DNA from: Aquatica leii
Lineage: Eukaryota > Arthropoda > Insecta > Coleoptera > Lampyridae
Assembly: GCA_035610365.1 (NCBI GenBank)
Contig: CM069432.1
Span: 28,892,354-28,956,353, forward strand
DNA: 64,000 nt
Direction: 5' to 3'
The translations under genes and the position numbers were made by a program. Position 1 is the first letter of the stretch; every line of letters starts with the position of its first letter. The notes below the pieces were generated by a model, which worked only from the letters and a program-made list of their open reading frames with translations, ran no database searches and had not been told where the DNA came from. Below are positions 43,676 through 54,439 of the stretch, one piece after another.

Positions 43676-44770
43676 GTGGTAGGGCAATTTGTGAACCAAA
43701 ATATCTTGATAAGTATGAAATTTACAATGTTTATTGTTTACTATCGACAGACAATAAATATCCATCCGAAAACATACGATGAAGCTGTGAAGAAATGTCA
43801 AGGTTGGAAAGAAGCTATAGAACAGGAATTAGAAGTTTATAACAAGCAAGAGACATGGACTACAGTAAAAAGAACACTTGATAAGACTGTAATTGGTAAT
43901 GGATGGTGGTAATGGATTTTTAAAACAAAAGAAAACTGAACAAAAAAGACCAGGTTAGTCGCTAAAGGTTTTCAAGTTCCAGGACAGGAAAATTCAGCAA
44001 TGTATTTACAATAAAGATGTCCACAATTCGACTTATGCTAGCACATGCAGTTTAAATGGATTGTGTTATCAAACAAATGGACATTCCGACAGCATTTATA
44101 AATGGTGCATTTGAGTAGGAAATATTTATAAACATTCTTGAATGTATGAAAGCACAAAAAGATCTTGTATTAAAACTCAACACAGCCCTATACGGACTTA
44201 AAGAAGCACCCAAATGCTGGAACGATTGTTTTGATGAGTTAGCCATTAAACAAGGTTTTTATCGTTCAGGATATGATACATGTTTGTATGTTAATGAATC
44301 AGTTTGGATGTAATTATAGGTTGATGATAGGAAACAGATGGGATAAAATTGTAACACAATTGAAGAAGCAATTGAGAGCGAAGGATTTAGGAGAAATAAA
44401 GAAGTTTCTTAGAATAAATATAAAAAGAACTGATGACTGCTTGACAATAGATCAGCATGCATTAATACAAAAAATAATCAATAAACTTAAAATGAAAAAT
44501 TGTAAAGGTTCATCAGTACCTATGAAAACAGGTTCACAATTTAACAAGGATGAAGCAAAAATAAATGTGCCGTATCGAGAGTTGATTGAAACTTTAATGT
44601 ATATAGCAACTTCTAGGCCAGATCTAATGTTTGCTGTCTCGTATCTGAGTAGATACTTGGATAAGCCAACTGAAGTAACTTGGAAAGCAGCGAAACGAGT
44701 GATAAGGTATTTAAAGGAGACGGCGAAGTTAAAAATAATATATAAAAAACGTGTGAACATCAAAGGTTAG
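43676..44770 (+). pseudogene. Copia reverse transcriptase, broken
   Basis: 43676-43912 gives the RT start (YDEAVKKCQGWKEAIEQELE, NKQETWTTVKRTLDKTVIGN) with a stop in WVFK. Around 43950-44110 one reads RLVAKGFQVPGQ and a VVKQMDIPTAFINGAF-like block, then VLKLNTALYGLKEAPKCWND near 44170 and YDTCLYVN. The YVDD active site is not found: the text near 44310 changes from VCNYRLMIG to a shifted frame. 44273-44770 continues with VTQLKKQLRAKDLGEIKKFL, TIDQHALIQKIINKLKM, IETLMYIATSRPDLMFAVSY and KAAKRVIRYLKETAKLKI. Several frame changes are present. Confidence 0.87.
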
Positions 44771-45090
44771 AAGGCTATTCCGATGCTGATTGGGCCGGTG
44801 ACAGGACGGACAGAAAGAGCGTAAGTGAGTTTACTACCTTTTGTGCAAGAAATCCAGTATCGTGGATGTCACGCAAACAAACGTGCGTTGTGTTATCAAT
44901 TAGAGAAGCCGAATATGTCGCCGCAGCAACAGCAGCCCAAGAAGCAAGGAAGCATATTAGAAGAATTAGAATTAACGAACAATCTCATGGTGATCATGCT
45001 TTTTCTCCTCAAAGTGAGGATACATGGATTAGAGAGTTGTCTGATGCGATGGACAGTTACACACACCATAACTAAACTATCATTAAGACA
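44771..45090 (+). pseudogene. Copia RNase H, partial
   Basis: After a stop at 44770: GYSDADWAGDRTDRKSVSEF with the SDAD aspartates, then PVSWMSRKQTCVVLSIREAE followed by YVAAATAAQEARKHIRRI (open 44866-45075). The TEAEYVA motif reads REAEYVAA. The rest of RNase H, including the DNQSAI block, is missing. No 3' LTR follows. Confidence 0.85.
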
Positions 45091-45393
45091 TATTACATAA
45101 ATTTTGCATTTTTTTAAAAAACAGTCTCCGAAGGGTTTTTTTATGTTTCTCATTTATTTTTGATTAAATATTATTACCGCAATGTGTTTTCTTAACATCT
45201 ATTAGTACTTACCTTGATAAGCTCCTCCAACGAATGTATTATAGCGTTCAGAACTGCCTGATGAAGGACTTTGCTAAAGTTCGAAAGTTTGCATTTAAAT
45301 TGTACTGATATTTTTAGTTTTTGGGTTTCCGTCTACTAGTGTTAAACGTAACCAAATGCCTTGAGTTCTAAGACGTGTTAGCTACTTGGACAG

Positions 45394-45640
45394 TGACAAA
45401 ATTGTTGCCTATCAAGACGTTGGTTTGTCTTATCGTATAATTGACCGTTGTGTTAATTGTACTGCAATAACGGTAATGCGAGATCGTCTTCTGTGGATAG
45501 AAGAAGGTAGAGGAACACGAAAAAGACCTACTGTTCAACTGATGCATGCCTCAGAGCGTTGAAATAGGTGTGGGATGTGATAAGAAGGATGAGGAGTAGA
45601 CTGTTCGCTTTGCACCATCCTCTACAGACTTTGCCAGAGT
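45394..45640 (+). pseudogene. Tc1-like transposase N-terminal fragment
   Basis: From 45394 the plus strand reads DKIVAYQDVGLSYRIIDRCV then NCTAITVMRDRLLWIEEG, the paired-like helix-turn-helix of insect Tc1 transposases (consensus style IVAYRDxGLSYRxIAxRxGR...TVxRIxxxW). A stop follows after GTRKRPTVQLMHASER, and later text is shifted and unclear. No DDE part is found. A remnant of the first ~55 residues only. Confidence 0.6.
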
Positions 45641-46070
45641 CAACCTATTCTTTGCCGGAATCCCCATTTGTGGATTTTATTATTTTTTAGATTAGACAAC
45701 ACGAGATTTAAGTTTACTCGTTAGTTAGGTTGCTTTTCTTTCAAGCAAATATTTGAGTATGATATTTACGCTTCAATATGAGATTTTATTAGTACGTACA
45801 GGCATCTTACTCATGCTAAATTAAAGAATCGGTTCTTTTGTGCTTTATGTCGAACTTAATAGTTTGACTTAAATTGAGGTTATGCGTAGACGTTTAATGA
45901 TGACTCTACTGCCGTATTAGATTGAATTAATTGCTGCTGAATAACAAAAAAATGTAAACTACAATTGAGAATCATAGTTGATGAAAGGTAATACGGTTAG
46001 TAATTATCACCTTTAGCACGTGTAGTTCCATTATAGACAGTAGAAACATTGAAGGATTTAGTGCAATATT
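45641..46070. other. No gene recognised
   Basis: AT-rich spacer between the Tc1 and pogo remnants. Nothing supported. Confidence 0.45.
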
Positions 46071-47190
46071 TTGATAACAAAGTTAATTTTACAGATGACA
46101 AGTTTCCAGAAAATCCTATCTATATACTTAAACTATTACCTAGTAGAGTGGACATTTTCTGTTACTGAACGTGATGAAACGCTAGAAAACAACGATGTCT
46201 GCATTGACAATGGCAAACTTGTAGTTCCTGTTTCAATGGAAATTGGGTTAGATGATACTATATGGTTAGAAAACAATGGTATTATTGACGCAGAAGTACA
46301 ACAGGATAGAACTCTTGTAATATCTAATTCAAACACACCCAAAAACGTCCCAACCCAATATCAACAAAAACTTGATGGCACATCGCCAACTATTTTAGAG
46401 GAAAAACTAGCAAAATCTGGCACAAGTCACGAGATTCAAGAAATTAGTCCACTTACAGAGGTACAAAGTAACAAACTTGAAACTCCAATAAAACAAATTG
46501 AAAACGCAAATACTCAGTATCCAACGCCATTTAAATCACCTTTATTTTGGCCAAATCGTACAGAACGTCTCAAAAGAAAAATTACCGATTCTTCAAAGGG
46601 TAAATTACCAAAGTTACAACCGACAGTAGCTATTAGTGACGATTTTATGGAGTACCAAAGACGGCTCGAGGAGGAAAAACAAAAAAAGGAAGAAAAGAAA
46701 AAGAGAAGAACAGAACAAAAAAATTGAGGAGAAACAAAAAATCCAAGAAGAGAAAAAGAAAAAATCAGAAAAAAAATTACGAAAGAGAGCAGACATTCAG
46801 AGAAAACATGAAGAAAGGAACCAGGAGGAAAACACTACAAGAAATATTGAGGAAAATAGTGATAAAGATAAACAAGACAACAAAACGGATCAAAAGCTGA
46901 ATCAAAACGTAGTTGGGAACAAAGAAAATGTAGAATATATATCTAATATATATGTAATGGTCAGTTGTATCCAGGTAAAATTTTGGAAGTATCGGAGGAA
47001 TCGGTACCAGTTACAGCCATGGCTGGAAGTGGATGTTTATTTAAATGGCCTGAGAAGAAGATATACTTGACTACTTCTATGGTGATATTATATGTAAAAA
47101 AAATCCCCCAATTTTAGTTAATAAAAGAGGTGTGTATAAAGTACCTGAAGTAAGTGAGCTAATGCTTAAAAAAATAATACCTTACTAAAC
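46071..47190 (+). pseudogene. Pogo/Tigger-type transposase C-terminal region
   Basis: The C-terminal part of a pogo-superfamily transposase, beyond the catalytic domain. The frame 46071-46727 has an acidic threonine/serine-rich linker, then TPFKSPLFWPNRTERLKRKI and a lysine/glutamate coiled coil (YQRRLEEEKQKKEEKKKRRT). After a frameshift at about 46720 the coil continues (46636-47070: EEQNKKIEEKQKIQEEKKKK). Then, in yet another frame, come YPGKILEVSEESVTVTAMAG and, near 47055, EDILDYFYGDIICKKNPPIL followed by VNKRGVYKVPEV. These are the conserved end motifs of this family. No DDE or CENP-B domain is present upstream. It differs from the minus-strand pogo fragment at 49.3-50.8 kb. Confidence 0.78.
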
Positions 47191-47930
47191 TATGTATTTA
47201 GTTTTTTCTAGGTTCCTAACAACTGTGTTTTTGATTGTTTCTTTTCTGAATTTTAATTTTGTTGTTTGCTTTTCAAATAAATATTTTTTAGGTGTTACTG
47301 TTTATTCATAACCATATTAATGTTCACCTGTACGAAGCAAAAATCTGTCAATTTCAGCAAAGGTCGAAATTTGGAACACAACAGGTCGATGTTAAGGACA
47401 AACCTAATTTTTGGACGAAATTAAGAACATTTTTAATTTTTTGAAAGCTTCTTGTAAAATGCTGATTTTACACAAAAGTATATTAATAAAAAATATACTG
47501 CTAATGAAATATTCATTAGAAATTCATGATGATAATAAGACATTTTTTATCTAGTAGAAACTTGGCTTAGTTCCTATAAAACTGTACTTAAACACAAAAA
47601 TAGGTTTCAGTGGTCGAAGTTTGGTACATTTACGTTATGTAGTAGAATAAGAGACCGGAAATCGAGGCAATTGTGCACTCAATCTAAAAAATTTGTATGT
47701 ACCGAACATTGAGATAAACAATTATTTTGTAAAAATTGCAAATAAACATTAACGCTTACACACTGTTTCTACCATGTTTTCTACCATAATCTGCTTGAAT
47801 TTTACCTTTAAACCTTCGCAATGCCATTTAAAACAGTCGTATAAAAATCTGTTTTGATATTATGCAAAATAAGACGGGTACGTTTATACCCCACGCGGTT
47901 GATTAAAGCTGAAAAATGAGGCGGTAGGAG
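47191..47930. other. No gene recognised
   Basis: AT-rich sequence. Nothing supported. Confidence 0.45.
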
Positions 47931-47938
47931 GAAGGTTA

Positions 47939-48050
47939 AAGCAGTTCATTAGGAGTAAGCCTATTCGTTTTGGCTTTAAGCAATGGAAAATGTGTTGCGA
48001 TAGAACTGGATTCTGTTACAATGCCAAAATTTATAAACGAAAAACTAATC
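47939..48050 (+). pseudogene. piggyBac transposase scrap
   Basis: About 37 codons reading KQFIRSKPIRFGFKQWKMCC followed by DRTGFCYNAKIYKR. This is the strongly conserved K-Q-F-I-R-x-K-P-I-R-F-G block of piggyBac transposases just after the first catalytic aspartate region. Nothing else of the gene is recognised on either side. Its sequence differs from both other piggyBac remnants in the window. Confidence 0.65.
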
Positions 48051-49330
48051 TTAGTAAAACTAACACAAGTGGATTGCAGAAAGCTTGCGAATGTTCTAGA
48101 CCGAGATAACACGAATGTATAAGAAGTGTTCGAGCATGCGGAAGGTTAGTTTTTCTGTATCGGCAGTTAACGAATGAAGTTAAAGTGTGAAGATAAATAA
48201 GTGATTAGCACGTGCGAAGTTTTAAACAAATAAAAGTGTACATCGAGTGAAAGTGAACGTGACTTTTAAAGTAAACTACTGTGGACCTATAGTGATAGCG
48301 TGTTATTGTTTTATATAAATTACCATAAGTTTTTATTCTTAGATAGTTTGATTTAATTAGTTCGGTTAGTTTAAACGTGTATATATTTTAGCAGTTTAAA
48401 TAAATTAGTTTTAATAATAAAATTCCCTACAGTATAAATAGAAACTTATATAGATAATACTTTAAAATAATTGATCTTATTACTACGATTTCAAATTAAA
48501 ACATTAAAAAATTATGTAACTTTTTAACTCGTTTTTAATTACGTAGTCAAACGTTAGCTTCATAAACGTTATAAAAGTTATGAGTTATTTAATGGCTGTA
48601 ACAGCAGATTTTGTAATTAACATATCGAAAACGGCATTTACAGTTTCTAAAAATATAAGAGATAGTTTCTGTAATAGTTAAGGAATGTAAAAGCGTATTA
48701 ACATTCCATATATGTTACCTTTTGAGTGTGATAATAGTAACTACATTCCACGTTTCTTGTCACATGTATAAAAAAGAAATAGCTTAAATATCTACAAAAT
48801 GTGGAATTTGACTACTGAAATAATTATATAAGCTGTACCTTATTTATTTAAAAGAATGAACAAATTATACAATTAAAAAAAAATAATGTTTTTAGTGACT
48901 ATAGGCAATTTGAATACGAGATGTCTATTAAATTGAGTTAAGTAGTTTAATTGTGCCTGTCAATCAAAAATAGAAAACACACGTTTTGTTTCAATGTTTA
49001 TTGATGGCAAACTCTATAACGTTGTAGAAAAACTTAAAAGCATCACCGCTTTTAACAGTTATTTCTTATCACGAGTAATAGAAATACAATGAATGACTAT
49101 CCCGTTAATAGGCCAAAATTGAAATTTTTATTTCATTCTAAAAGGATAACGTTTTCATTAGTTCAGATACAAAACTAAAGTAATCCCATGTTATCCCAGG
49201 TTAAAAATTGTGATAAGATGCAGTGCGACATAAGTCCTATAATTTCAAATGCCAAGAACGACATATCCATTTAAACCAATAGGAAAGCAAATTACTACAC
49301 AAAAGTTTTATACTATAAAAAAACCATATT
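48051..49330. other. No gene recognised
   Basis: Very AT-rich. Nothing supported. Confidence 0.5.
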
Positions 49331-50830
49331 TCAAAAATATTCGTCTTTTGGGAAAAGAAGATGGCATTTTATCCAATCTTCTTTAGGAACAAAGACAAAT
49401 TGTTCTGCACAAACAGAACAGAGAACATGTTCACTTTTCTGATTCGATTTGTTACCTTTGTCTGTATTTGTTTTTTTCTTTTCACATTTCTGCTTCGTTC
49501 CTCCGGATTTTGTCTTAATATTGTTCATTTTTCCAGAAAAGTTTTCGGTAATTTTTCGTTTAACAGCTTTGGTCTTTGTTTTCATTTGTTCTTCTAGCTT
49601 ATCTTTATATAGAGTATAGAGTTGCTGTTTTCCTATTAATGTAGGAAAAGGTCTAAGTTCTTCAGGTTTCGTGAAACAACTTGGGCGTGCATCTGTAAAA
49701 TTGTAAAATTGGTGTTTTTCTCTGGAGTTGATAGAATGGGTATTTTTTTAAGCTGATTTTCATTGCTATCTTTAGTAACCTGGAGTGAATTATTATGGGA
49801 TTCTTCTACAAATTCTTTCACCTCTGACAAGTTAAAAATGTAGTTATTTTTATCATTTATGGCTGATCCAGTTTTACTATTTAAACTTTTATTTCCTGAT
49901 AGAAAAGTGTCTTCTTCTTCAAGGATGATTTCTGCTTGTGACTAATCAAAATTTTTAGGAAGAACTGTTTGATCTAGAGATAATCCATTTTGGTCAAATC
50001 ACTGTTCCATCTTGGTTTTGATTTTCCATAATATTGCCATTTCTCCATCAACATCTAATTCTTCGCCAGATCCAACATTGGCTATATTTTGCTCGTCAGT
50101 ATCTAAGACAAAGTTATTAATGGAACTCAATCTTTCTATAGCTCTGTCTGTAACCACCGAGGAACTTTATCATCAAATTTTTGCGAATTATAAGGCCAGA
50201 TACATTTGAAACAGTATTGTTTGCGATTTTAAATAAACCAGCTAGTTGTTTTGAGGTAACGGGCTTCCCAGGGTTAAACACTAACCAGTTTTCAACAACT
50301 TTGCTGTAAGCAGTTTTAAATGCCCTAAAGGTATCCCATGTCGAGGGGTTAGATTTTGTGACTTGCCTGAGGTGGGAGAGATAACAAATGTATAAATTTT
50401 TTTTCGCAATATCGAATATCATCTAGACTTCTGTGTAAGCAGTGATTGTGTAAATGCAATAGCACCGGTTTTTCAGGAGATGGTTTAACATTATTTCAGA
50501 AATGTTTTATCCACTTCAAAAAAAGTTTGAAATTAATAACTTCTGAGTCTGAAATCAAGCAGAGTTCTTGTTGGTGCTCCTTGGATTAAATCTGGATTCA
50601 TTCTCCTTTTTTTTAATCAACGCTGGTGGGACATAATAACCAGCGACATTCGTGCAGCAAAGTGCGGTAACCAATTCTCTTCGTTCTCGACTAGAGATTT
50701 TACCCACATGTTTTTTGCCCTTCACACTTAGAACTTTTGGATTCTTGTTTAGAACAGTTAATATAAGTGTTTCATCCATTTTATAAATTTGATTGACAGA
50801 GAAATTGTACTTTTCATACATTACACAGGT
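49331..50830 (-). pseudogene. Pogo/Tigger-type transposase, partial and broken
   Basis: Reading leftward, 50555-50821 gives the catalytic start: YNFSVNQIYKMDETLILTVL with the first aspartate (MDET), KNPKVLSVKGKKHVGKISSR and ERRELVTALCCTNVAGYYVP (PPALI). The central part with the second aspartate (a DNH-type motif) is degraded near 50430-50480, where HLHNHCLHRS-like text can be read. 50117-50422 gives the end of the catalytic domain (PSTWDTFRAFKTAYSKVVEN, WLVFNPGKPVTSKQLAGLF, then FKCIWPYNSQKFDDKV in another frame). The frames at 49636-49830 and 49331-49585 supply a serine-rich linker and a C-terminal zinc finger (LCSVCAEQF...WIKC). The N-terminal CENP-B-like DNA-binding domain is absent. Confidence 0.82.
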
Positions 50831-50980
50831 TAATTAGCTCACAAGACGTTGTGCGAAGCTGTCAAAACGTTGAAGCTACGTTCAGGTTTGTATCGATCGA
50901 TCATAACCTAAAAATTGTATTTTATCATACTTAATGCCATTGTAATCAATTAATTTTTTTTTAAATTAATAATATCGATA

Positions 50981-52515
50981 TGTCGTCATCGAGAAGGTGT
51001 TGTGTAAATAATTCAAATACATTTTGTTATATTTGTGGTGAATATGTAGTCAAAAAGTTTAGAAAACTTATAACAGATTTAGTGAAGAAGACATACGCTG
51101 ATTACTTTAATATAGAGATGAAGGCTCTGAACAAACATTGTGTGCAAGTTGTATAGTGAACATTTAAGACAGTGGGCAAACGGTGTACCGATGATTTGGA
51201 CAGAACCGAAAAATCACATTGATGACTGTTATTTTTCTGTTGTATAAACAAAAGAAAATGACATATCCTGATTTACCGTCTGCTAAAAGACCTTGATTGT
51301 GTTCAGATGACGTACCATCTCTTATGAGTCAAGATCTTTCAGATCTATCAGATTTGTCGGACACAGAGATGATGGAATTTTTTTCTGATAAACCTGACGG
51401 TGATTTTGAAGTGTCAACAGCGCCTTCACTTTTTTCTCAAGATGCTTTAAGTGATTTGATTAGAGACCTTGACTTTTCGTAAGAGCGATCTGAGCTACTA
51501 GCATCTAGACTCAAATAAAAAAATTTGTTATCTCAAGGTACAAAAATAACATTTGATCGTGATCGCGAAAAAGAATTTCTTCCATTTTTTAGTTCTGAAA
51601 ATGATTTAGTTTATTGTAATAACATCGGTGACCTTCTTATGAAACTGGAGCTTTCAAGGTACAAAGCTGAGGAATGGAGATTGTTTATGGACAGCTGTAA
51701 GCGAAGTTCGAAATGTGTTTTACTAGATATTGGTAATAAACATACAGCTGTGCCTATTGCTCATTCAGCGAAATTAAAAGAGGAGTATCAAAACGTGGAT
51801 CTTGTTTTAAAAAAAAACTTAAGTACTCATAGCACCAATTTGTTGTGTGTGTCGATTTTAAAATCATCAACTTTTTATTAGGTCAACAAAGTGGGTACAC
51901 TAACTTTTCATGCTTCATATGTTTATGGGACAGCAGAGCAAAAAAACACTGAATTAAGAAAGATTGGCAAACATGACGGTTGGCAAACAAAATATTATAA
52001 ACCCGCCTTTAGTTTCTAGAGATAAGATTATTTTGCCTCCATTGCACATAAAGTTGGGACTTATGAAGCAATATGTTAAAGCATTAGATAAAACTGGTCC
52101 GTGTTTTGAATATCTTTCAAGAAAGTTTCCCGGTTTAAATAAAGAAAAACTAAAAGCTGGTGTTTTTGATGACCCACAAGTAAGACTTTTAATGAAAGAC
52201 AACAATGTTATTCATTCAATGAATGATTTAGAAGCAGCGGCCGAAAATTTCAAAGAGTTAGTTCCAAACCTCTTAATTAGCTTTAAAAATCTAGGATGTA
52301 ATATGAGCATAAAAGTACACTATCTGGACAATAATTTATACAAGTTTCCTGAAAATCTTGGAGCGTATAGCGAAGAACAAGGAGAACGTTTTTATCAAAA
52401 TTTAAAGGTGATGGAAGACAGATACCAAGGTCGCTGGGATGAGCATATGATGGCAGATTACTATTGGAGTATTACACGAATTAATTTACGAATGGAGATT
52501 TTGTTATTTTTTTAG
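50981..52515 (+). pseudogene. Decayed gene of an unclassified, transposon-like family
   Basis: Starts with ATG at 50981 (MSSSRRCCVNNSNTFCYICG), a CxxC pair likely to bind zinc. A later frame has WANGVPMIWTEPKNHIDDCY. 51297-51482 is acidic and serine-rich (MSQDLSDLSDLSDTEMMEFF). 51525-51881 has ITFDRDREKEFLPFFSSEND, YKAEEWRLFMDSCKRSSKCV and LLDIGNKHTAVPIAHSAKLK. Around 51850 a further frame reads VDFKIINFLLGQQSGYTNFS then CFICLWDSRAKK, a second CxxC. 51964-52515 has ILPPLHIKLGLMKQYVKALD, NLGCNMSIKVHYLDNNLYKF, EEQGERFYQNLKVMEDRYQG and MADYYWSITR. I recall similar proteins as a multi-copy arthropod family of unknown function but cannot name a superfamily. At least four breaks; no terminal repeats identified. 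Confidence 0.62.
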
Positions 52516-52547
52516 ATCGATTGCTTTACTGAATTACGTACAGCAAG

Positions 52548-53711
52548 TGTTACGTGTCGTTAATTATTAGTTTTTCAAAAAGTTTTATGTTGCTTCAATT
52601 TTTGCCACTTCACTGGTACGCCGACATCACTGTTGGTTATTTCGACGTAAATTGATAATTTGGTAGGGGAGTAGTACATCGAATACCTTGATTGATCCTA
52701 TTTGACTTTCTATTTCAGTGCTCGTTGTACGTTATTTATAATGGTTCGAAATCTTTGAACTGTAAGTACTTTTATTTTCACTTAAATATACGTGGTTTAC
52801 TATTACGCTTTTAACGAAGTGAATTATGAACAAAAAATTATGTTCATTGAAATCTCTTGGAGCGAGTTTTTCGCAAAAATTCAAAAATTGCGTGCAGGTG
52901 TACAGAACGGCAATTCAATTAATTAGTTAAAATTTAACGTGTTACAGTAAGATAGATCGGGGTCAGTATCTACATTCCTGTTTAACGAAAGTGGAAAGAT
53001 ACACCGCTTTACAAGTATCTGAATCGTATCCTGCAAAAAGTAGTTTAGACAAGTGGAAACAAGAGGCTTTAACCGTGATCAACATCGCTAATTTAAAAAT
53101 ATTCTCTTGTAACATATTTTCTACGACTTCAGTGTAATTACGTCTCTATTTTGGAAATATTCTCCTGAACATAACTGCGTTTCTTCTACAATTTAAGTAT
53201 AATTTAATGTGTCCTATTGGTATTACGTATGTATTTGCATTATTTAAATGAATCCATAAGTAATATTTTTACATTTTGTTCAGCCTTCAGCGATTTAATT
53301 ATGTTACAGCTCCCGGCTGTTTTTTTATATAACTAAGGTTACTAATTAATGTCTATTTCCAGTCGACTACATTACACCGCCTTTAACTTTATTCGTATTT
53401 GAACTATAATCGTGTATCCCTAAATTTTAAAGACTAGAGTTTAGCAAACACACGTCTATGAATGTAAGCTAGCTTACAATCTTCACAAGTTAATTAAAGA
53501 AAATATATACTGTGTTATTTTCTCTCCTTGATTTTTGTTTACTTTAATTTTTTCGAGGGTGGATTCAAACGTGCTTTTGGTGTCTCCAAGCCTAGAATTT
53601 TGCCAATAAAACGGATTGGCGTCTATTTTTTCTCTTTTCTATCATAGCATTTTCAACGATCTCTACTCATCCACATCTCCACTAACCGTAGTAACGTGGT
53701 TTTTACCAACA
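52548..53711 (+). repeat. LTR-like dispersed repeat, copy B1
   Basis: Starts TGTTACGTGTCGTTAATTAT and ends TTTACCAACA, the same ends as copy A. Shared internal marks are TGTAAGTACTTTTATTTTC (52759), TTGCGTGCAGGTGTAC (52889), ATCGGGGTCAG (52957), TATGTATTTGCAT (53228), CAGCCTTCAGCG (53280), a GGTGTCTCC tail (53580) and GTAGTAACGTGG. It begins 33 bases after the end of the unclassified gene. It is about 220 bases shorter than copy A. Confidence 0.75.
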
Positions 53712-53733
53712 GGGTCCACTACAGCACAAGGTT

Positions 53734-54435
53734 GATTACACAAGATAGACTCGGGGTTATTCTCTACAATTCTAATTATGAGAAGTGGAAACATGTCTCA
53801 CTTCACACCTGCCTAGCGCTTGGTGGATCAAATTCTAATCACATATAAGTAGTTTGGGTAGATCAGCTTAGTTGTTACAGTAAAAAGGGGACCTTGACTA
53901 TGACCACCCTTCGCTAACTGGAAAATGTTTTCTTCGATGTGGTGCTACTTCTTATATGCCTTCAGCGTAATTAATTGTATCTAATTTAACGTGCGTGTTT
54001 GCATTTATTTAAATTAAGCCTTCAGCTGTATTTAATCATGTTAAGCCTTCAGCGATTTTTACTTCCAGTCGAGTCGAGTACAGTATGTAGTTTTCAGCTT
54101 AGTTCTTAAATTGAGTACTATTGTCTTGATTCAATCAAGTATTCAAACCCAGTTTTGTAAATTTTAGTCGACGTTGCAAGCTTGCATTTTTCGTAAGTGT
54201 CGAGGGTAATATTACTAAAGTAGCAATTATTGTTAGTTACTACCTTAAGGAAGATGAGGTAAGAGGTAAGTCTTGCGCTTTATTTTAATTTATACGTTCA
54301 CTTCTCACTAGCCGACAACTAAGTGTTTACGTACTGCATGTAATTGTTAATGTTTGATGAATTTTGCTTGATATTTATGATGTTGTTATTGATTGCTCGT
54401 GATTAAAATTTACAAAAAATTTTCTTATTTAATAG
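53734..54435 (+). repeat. LTR-like dispersed repeat, copy B2, first part
   Basis: Begins inside the unit (AAGATAGACTCGGGGTTATT corresponds to about 1816 of copy A), directly after B1. CCTTCAGC boxes lie at about 53958, 54019 and 54044. It ends at about 54435 where a minus-strand LINE is inserted. The matching remainder resumes at 56557. Confidence 0.75.
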
Positions 54436-54439
54436 AAGT

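Larger units (their letters stand above)
41380..45090 (+). mobile_element. Second copia-family element (plus strand), older
   Basis: Degraded copia with a PBS of the same internal tRNA-iMet type (GATTATGGGCCTAG at 41514-41527, two differences from the other copia), gag, protease, integrase, RT and RNase H in order. The LTR presumed to end AACA at 41513 could begin near 41380, but I found no 3' partner after 45090. It belongs to a different lineage from the copia to its left, judged by zinc knuckle and RT sequence. Confidence 0.82.

Noticed and set aside
45100-45390. 3' LTR for the second copia
   Set aside because: No match to the sequence before its primer-binding site could be found by eye.
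46614-46796. Minus-strand phenylalanine/serine-rich open frame resembling a membrane segment
   Set aside because: Complement of the lysine/glutamate coiled coil of the pogo remnant.
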